From Argentina anserina (Eukaryota > Streptophyta > Magnoliopsida > Rosales > Rosaceae), in the NCBI RefSeq assembly GCF_933775445.1, contig NC_065872.1, positions 3,472,001 to 3,536,000 of the forward strand: a stretch of 64,000 nucleotides of DNA. Direction: 5' to 3'. Numbering within the stretch: the stretch's first letter is position 1; every line of letters starts with the position of its first letter. A program made the position numbers and the translations under genes. The notes beneath the pieces are model-generated. The model was not told the origin of the DNA. It saw only the letters and a list, made by a program, of their open reading frames with translations, and searched no databases. Positions 58,334 through 64,000 of this stretch are shown piece after piece.

Positions 58334-59018
58334 CCACGTGATTGGAGTCCATGGTAGTATTGGATGATCAAACAAGCTGCTTGTGTTGGTTTAATGCCTT
58401 GATAAGTTGATATCAAAGGTAAATATAATTATCCCTTTTCAATTTGAATGTGTTTCAGTTTCGTAACGGGTAAAATGTAATATCTTTCTGGGAAATCATA
58501 CAGCTGCGAAGATCTGAGAATGGAGATGCAAACCGTTCAGGTTTCCAGGTGACTCGAGGACTCCTTGACCAGCCATGGCGTCCTTTCTAGTAGTTACATA
58601 CTTCTGTCACCTTAATTCCCTTGTTTTTACATTTTCCCCAAGGCCTAGATTGTAGAAATGTTTCTCCTGAGGTATCAACTTGTCATATATTATGTAAATT
58701 AGAACATATTTTGTTTTTGCTTCGATTCATAATAGTAGTTATGGCCTTATGGGATATATATTGCTTCTGATTCTCCATCAAAATAGAATGATAAGGCAAA
58801 AGCATTTTGGATACAACTAGGAACTGAGTTCCCATTCATCATTCATGATTCATGCATTGACATTTTGCAGGATACAGCAAGAACTCTTCTTACAATATAT
58901 GATACACAATTATGATCTTGAGAAAGATGGTGAAGAAGCCAAGAATAAACATACAGTGATACAGAATGATAGAGGTTTCTGCCCCTTTCGGGTTCTTCTG
59001 CCCTTTCAGACTCAAATG
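58334..59018. other. Convergent 3' regions of HSF and NPR1-like genes
   Basis: No supported ORF. The two genes are convergent and share about 685 bp of 3' sequence, so their untranslated ends may overlap. Confidence 0.45.
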
Positions 59019-61039
59019 TTAATCAATGAGGGTGAGCTTAGGCCTCACTGCCCTTACTGATGTAGAAGATGAGGATGATGACATTCCAGAACGATCAATA
59101 TCCTGTTTATCTTCATCGAAAGCCTTACTTAGCACTTCTTGGATTTCCATGTACCTCCTCTTTGTGAGCCTTACTTCTGGAGTGTCATTGCCTGTGTATA
59201 TAAGCTGTGACATGTCATCGCCATCCATGATCTTGTTCATTACTTCTGAACAACGAGGAAAGAACCGTTTCCCAAGTTCCACTGTCCACATGTATAAGAG
59301 AACCCTATTAAGACTTTGAAGCTAAACGCGAAACATTGGTGATTGATTTTTCTAAAAATGATTCTTACCAGATTGGCATAGTGCTCTTAGTCTGGCAAGG
59401 TGTTCTTCCTTAACCTTGAAGGGTGCCTCGTTCAAGTCCACTGTCGTTGTCCGGGATCCGGCAGGATCATTCAGGCTCCGGCAGTCTAGTGGAAATGCTG
59501 GAGTTTCGTCGAGATGAGTGATACCCAGTACAACCTTTGCTTCCATGGGGAACAGGTACCTTGCAAGTCCCACTGACACAAGACACAATCAGTCAAAAGA
59601 TGAGTTTCAGGGTATGCATTTGTGTTTTAAGCCTATGTGCGTAGCTGAATACAAGTCATATGTAAAGAAGAGGAATGATGGTAAGTATTCACCTCTATTC
59701 TCAAGGTACAAGAGCTTCATACGCAGATCGTCACCCGCCATTGCAAGTGAAAGAGAAGCTTCTCCAAGTACTGGATCCCTCCTTTCTGCTTGCTCCAATA
59801 TCTCTATACACAACCGGTCATTGGAAGATTTTCCCTCATCATTCGACTTGAAAAAATCGGCAGCTCTTGTAAGACGCTTAGTAATCTGAAGAGCTTTCCT
59901 GCCATCTGATGTAAGATCCGAGGGACGAGCACCCTTTGTAAGCAGTGACACAATGATTTTAGGCTCCTTCCTCGCCGCGGCAAGGTGCAGCACAGTGTAG
60001 CCCCTCAGGTTCCTGCAATTGACATCTGCGATTCCGAGATCAAGCAGCTCGGCTGTGGTCTTTGCATCACAGTATGCCACAGCATAGTGAAGTGCATATG
60101 CCTCATCAAGATTTGTATGCCCCTCTTTCAACAGCATTCGAACCAACTCAACATCATCGGAGTCCAAAGCCCTATGTATCCTCCTTGTGTGTTTGTCCGG
60201 AACGTTACTCGCAGAATTACTGCTCCGCCTTAAATCCGTGATTTGTTTCACGGATTGTTGAGGCAATGCTTTCTCAAGAGTGACAGTATCAACATCAGAC
60301 TTCACTATCATCTCAATACACCTCCTCACCAACACCTCACAAGCATTGCCGCACATATTCGCAACATATAGAACCACCAACACATCATCTATGGCTGTTT
60401 TCTCAAGAATATCAAGCAAACACCTCTGCAATTCCAACAGAAAATCAACAGTTTTGCTTGCTAAACATAAATATAGCTTAAACTTGAACAAACTAATTTT
60501 CCCGCCTTTTTTACCTGGTAAAGAGTGACCAGTTCTGAGATTTGAAATTTTGAAAAAGCATAGAGAACCTCCACCATGAAATCAACAACAGGGCGACAAG
60601 CGACATGAGAACAAGCGTCGTCTACACAAACACATACGCCTTTAGGCAAAGACCTGAGCTTGCCGCTGTACAAGTAACCCAAAACAGCCAAGAGCGAGTC
60701 CAATCCGACATCGTACTCCTTCGCCAACTTCTTCAGTTCAAACCTGGTAGAGCTGCTACCTTCTTTCGCAGAGAACACGTTCCTGAAAAACGAGCTCCTC
60801 GCAGCGAGGATGCAGCGGTGGACAGGGACTTCCCGGCCGTTGCTGACTACGATTGTTGCGTCGGCAAAGAAATCAAAGTCAGATGAGTTAACTATCAGTT
60901 CGAGGCTATCGGAGAGGTGCTTGAGGGATGTTATATCAGGAGGAGGTGAAGAAGAAGAGGGATAGTGATGGTGAGCTATACTTAGGCTACTGCTTACAAC
61001 CTCATTCGAATCCGAAACACAAGTTTTTGTATTTCCCAT
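59019..61039 (-). CDS. NPR1: NPR1-like salicylic-acid co-regulator (BTB-ankyrin)
   Basis: Four exons, 61039-60515, 60425-59693, 59572-59369 and 59281-59019, encode 574 aa in frame. The start is MGNTKTCVSDSNEV at 61039, and an upstream in-frame extension lacks support. Order: BTB/POZ domain (DFDFFADATIV, PVHRCILAARSSFFRNVF), a zinc-type Cys/His cluster (VCVCVDDACSHVACRP), the ankyrin repeats (ALHYAVAYCDAKTTAELL, GYTVLHLAAARKEPKIIV), and the NPR1-like C domain (RLTRAADFFKSNDEGK, MKLLYLENR, VDLNEAPF, VELGKRFFPRCSEV). It ends in a serine-rich basic tail. Motifs favour the NPR1 clade over NPR3/4. It would bind salicylate and work with TGA factors in systemic acquired resistance. Confidence 0.9.
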
Positions 61040-61782
61040 GGCAACGTACCAAAGATGAACTTGAACATGAAACTGGAGAATACTGGTTTGGTAGAGCAAA
61101 GGCTGCTTAAATATGTGAAAGGAGCCATGGATTTTTGATACATCAGATGATCCATCAGACGAGTGAAGAACATGGCTGACGATGAATGAATACAAAAGTC
61201 AAAAATCCTCTCTCACTCAAAAAGGTTACGAATTCAATTGGATTTGTCCCTACATTACGATCAATACACAACTCAGAGCTTCACAACCACCAGATCAAAA
61301 AGTGTTAGTGTTGGGACTCAACAATATGTACTGTATGATATTCCGCTTAAAGTCTTTGAATCTGTTGGAGAGTTTTTGGGGATCGTCATGACTACCGTTT
61401 TGCTGTGCCTTATCTCTTAAGGCAGGGCTTCCACATACCCTGTTTCTTTGTATTCTAGCTCTAGTTTAATTCACAGAAAAGAAGTACTCTGACTCTAGTA
61501 TATATATTAAAAGGCAAACTGATAGGGTTTGGATAGAACTAGCAGAAGATATGTGATCTGAAAATCTGGGTTTATTTAAATACCACTTCCAACATACCAG
61601 GCATTGAAGGGAAGAAAATTATATTTCAACATGGCATTGGTATATAAATTCCTCCCATGTAGGTGTTTGTATTCAAATTGATTTCATATTTAAAAACTTT
61701 GCAATAAAATGTCAATAAAAATGAGTAAGAGATGTTACAAGTTTATCAAACCCGGCTAGTCTTTGTTATTACTGCTAGGAGA
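61040..61782. other. Intergenic upstream of NPR1-like gene
   Basis: Promoter side of the NPR1-like gene and 3' side of the next minus-strand gene. No terminal repeats and no supported ORF. Confidence 0.4.
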
Positions 61783-62897
61783 TCACACTTTCTCCAGCCC
61801 TTTTCCGATCGACACAGCCAATCCGCCTTCCTTATTATTGGGTGAGGAGACTGGACTCTTCTCTTCTTTCTTGGGATGCATTGTCTGGACAATGGCCTCA
61901 ATTTCTTCCTTTGCTCTTTCAAAGACGTTAGGAGCCTTGACGTGGTCCACTGGGGTAGTATTGTCGAAGCCATCGCTTGTTCCGTGAGTCTCTTTGTTGT
62001 GAAGCTTTGGCGAATTGTCATGGTGCATGAATGTTTTAATCTTTCCCTTGGCATAATCTAGAAATCTAGGTGACTTACCATTATTTTCTGCAAGCATGAA
62101 ACATAATCTCAGGGCTACTAAAAGACACAATTCGTTTGTTAAACTTGAAGATGGCATCACAAATGTAATTTGTACTGATGACATAACAAATCGGATACTA
62201 ACAATAGGGCCTGTTCAACAAAAATTGCCAAGAAACCATCTAAGATAAGCAACATTGTCATGAATCCTATACCTGATTTTGTATCAGCCTTTTCCTGTGT
62301 TTTAATTTCAATAATTGGATCAGATTCCTTCTTGGAATGAATTGCTTCAACTACAGCTTCCAACTCCTCCTTCACCCGCTCAAACACATTTGGAGCTTTG
62401 ACTTCCTGTAATGAGGTCTTTTCATCGATGTCTTCACGCAAGCCATGAGTTTCCTTGTAATGGTGATTTGATTCGTCTGTGTGATGCAACATTGCTTCAA
62501 TCTCTTCCTTTGCTCTCTCGATCAAATTTGGTGCCTTTACTTCTGTATATGTAAGACATAGTAGACATTCACAACAAATTTGACCCCATCATTCAACAAT
62601 CCATACACTTTTATAAACAAGCAAATGAAACCCCTGAAGAATCATTGTAGTTAAATTCAGCACATCCCAAAACAATCTCCAATCTCATCAGACTCCAACT
62701 TCTAAGTACGCATAGTTCGTTCATATAATCTCAACCCATCACAGGGAAAGAAGAAAAAATCCAATCTTTGCAATATTATTTCAAGTAAATGAAGTATCAA
62801 ATTGCACGATTAAGCAAAAAGAGTATCAGCCTATTAGGATCAGAACGAGTAATTGCAGATTAGAAAGCTGGAAAAAAAACTCGTACCTGATGAAGGT
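61783..62897 (-). CDS. Repeat protein (KAPN-F/L-ERAKEE modules), N terminus uncertain
   Basis: Two firm exons, 62542-62273 and 62091-61783, join in frame (KADTKS|ENNGKS). The product consists of paired helical modules: an AKEEIEAM...HH...KETHG unit followed by a VKAPNVFERVKEELEAV unit, then the pair again in exon 2. It is charged, probably coiled and without membrane segments. The 5' exon is problematic. A likely ATG at about 62932 (MAESPKPNPV) meets a stop in its own frame. The frame needed for the splice at 62887 has no ATG. The start therefore may lie elsewhere or the 5' exon may be frameshifted. I do not know the function. Confidence 0.6.
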
Positions 62898-62932
62898 TGC
62901 GTTAAACTGGGTTTGGTTTCGGACTTTCGGCC

Positions 62933-64000
62933 ATTGATGGTTGGCAGACAGAAAGATAGAAGAGGTTTGAAGAAGAAAATAATAAGATGAGTTTTGGGAC
63001 AACGCAACGGTTGGGTCCTACTTAACAAACAACCTTAAACAAAGTGTAACGGCGGCGGCTCAGATCCGCTGCCAGGTCAGAATTGTGGTTCCATTCCGAT
63101 TTGCTTGTTTTTTTAGGTGTCATTATCGGCGAGGCGATAGCTCGCTGTTTTTTTATTTGTTTTAGGGTAAATTATATAGTAGTAACTTAAATTATAAAAA
63201 GATTAATGAAAAAATTCAATTATAAGATGGTCATTTTATTTAAATGTAAACTAGCGTTTACGCACGCGTCTGCAACAATGTTCAAGTGATACCAACAAAC
63301 ATTGCTTGCAAAAAGAAATTGTTCTCAAACTAAAATCAAATTGTGCAATAAAGTTATAAGGTTGCACACTCAGATATTTTAAAAATTGTTTTCACTTCTT
63401 CTTTTTTCATGTAGGGATATCAATTTAAATGCAAATCATCTAAACAACAAACATGTTATATCTTTACAAAGACCCCAAAACCAAATATCCCAAAGATACC
63501 TAAGGAAATGAAAATTCTCAAATTATATCTTTTTACGTTGGCTTGAGTTAGTCTCTACATTGATAACTGATTTCCCATTTATTGTGGAGAGAGAGTCTGA
63601 ACTTAGTTCAAAGTTGTGGAAGATGTGGAGGGAGGGGGGGATTACGGGCAGTTAGTTTGAAATTTAGGTTTTTCTATCCTGATATCTTTCCCCAGTTTTT
63701 TACTGTTTTGTCATTTCACTATACAATTATAGCTTGGTTAATCATTATTAGGAAGGGCAGTAAAAGGAAAAAAGTGTTTGGCAATTCCATAAGACCTATT
63801 GGCTTAATTAATACCGATTAGAAAAAGTTAACAAGTTTAAGAATGAATGCATCAAGTTTTGGAAGGAAGTTGATCCTCCTTGGTTATATGTCTTGTTCAT
63901 GTAATGTCTAGTTAATTTAGGGGTGTGGTAATCTTTTTTACTTGCTTGATCGGGCAGAGTTTTTGTCAAGGCCACATTAGTCTCTAAGAAGTAATGTCCT
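62933..64000. other. Right-end region, no gene recognised
   Basis: Past the 5' end of the repeat-protein gene, the sequence is AT-rich with short ORFs (for example 63582-63821 plus) that have no recognisable motif. No terminal repeats were noticed. Confidence 0.35.

Noticed and set aside
1..64000. tRNA, rRNA or CRISPR arrays
   Set aside because: No cloverleaf-like gene, no rRNA core motif and no regularly spaced repeats with unique spacers were seen. The 28-bp arrays are direct tandem repeats without spacers.

Overview
This is nuclear DNA from a flowering plant, and the protein sequences look like a rosid eudicot. Rosaceae (strawberry/rose group) is my best guess, from general resemblance only. 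The evidence is multi-exon genes with GT/AG introns, plant-specific families (bHLH041-like, NPR1-like, class A heat-stress factor, prenylated NAP1), organelle-targeted proteins encoded in the nucleus, and many plant transposons. No rRNA, tRNA, CRISPR or bacterial operon was seen.

Layout. 1-4834: 5' part of a Ty1/copia element on the minus strand (LTR, primer-binding site, gag, protease, start of integrase), running off the left edge and split by a 1.55 kb solo LTR. 4871-5445: palindromic elements. 5575-12058: a decaying cluster of alpha/beta-hydrolase genes: a terminal-exon relic, a pseudogene that lost its nucleophile exon, and one intact seven-exon gene. 12.7-20 kb: gene-poor, with LTR-like sequence, two Mutator-type MITEs with their target duplications, and a few broken ORFs. 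20601-23391: bHLH041-like factor. 24842-33627: three solo LTRs of one family nested inside each other. 34574-47000: minus-strand run of housekeeping genes: FtsH protease, RecA3-like recombinase, NAP1 histone chaperone and organellar ribosomal protein S16. 47131-49537: CCCH zinc-finger gene, divergent from S16. 50235-52689: solo LTR and a TA-flanked MITE. 52893-55052: SurE-like phosphatase. 55726-56307: hAT MITE. 56681-58333: heat-stress transcription factor. 59019-61039: NPR1-like salicylate co-regulator, minus strand. 61783-62897: repeat-built protein of unknown function, minus strand. The rest has no gene I can support.

Themes. Several products act in organelles: FtsH, RecA3 and S16 by sequence, and the hydrolase by its putative transit peptide. 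bHLH041, NAP1, S16 and the CCCH gene appear, from memory, to be neighbours on Arabidopsis chromosome 5 as well, so the backbone looks like an old syntenic block that later received FtsH, RecA3 and transposons. The right end groups two stress regulators (HSF and NPR1). I found no clearly new biochemical system. The most striking observations are the nested LTR triplet, the FtsH pore-loop deletion and the remodelled CCCH gene.
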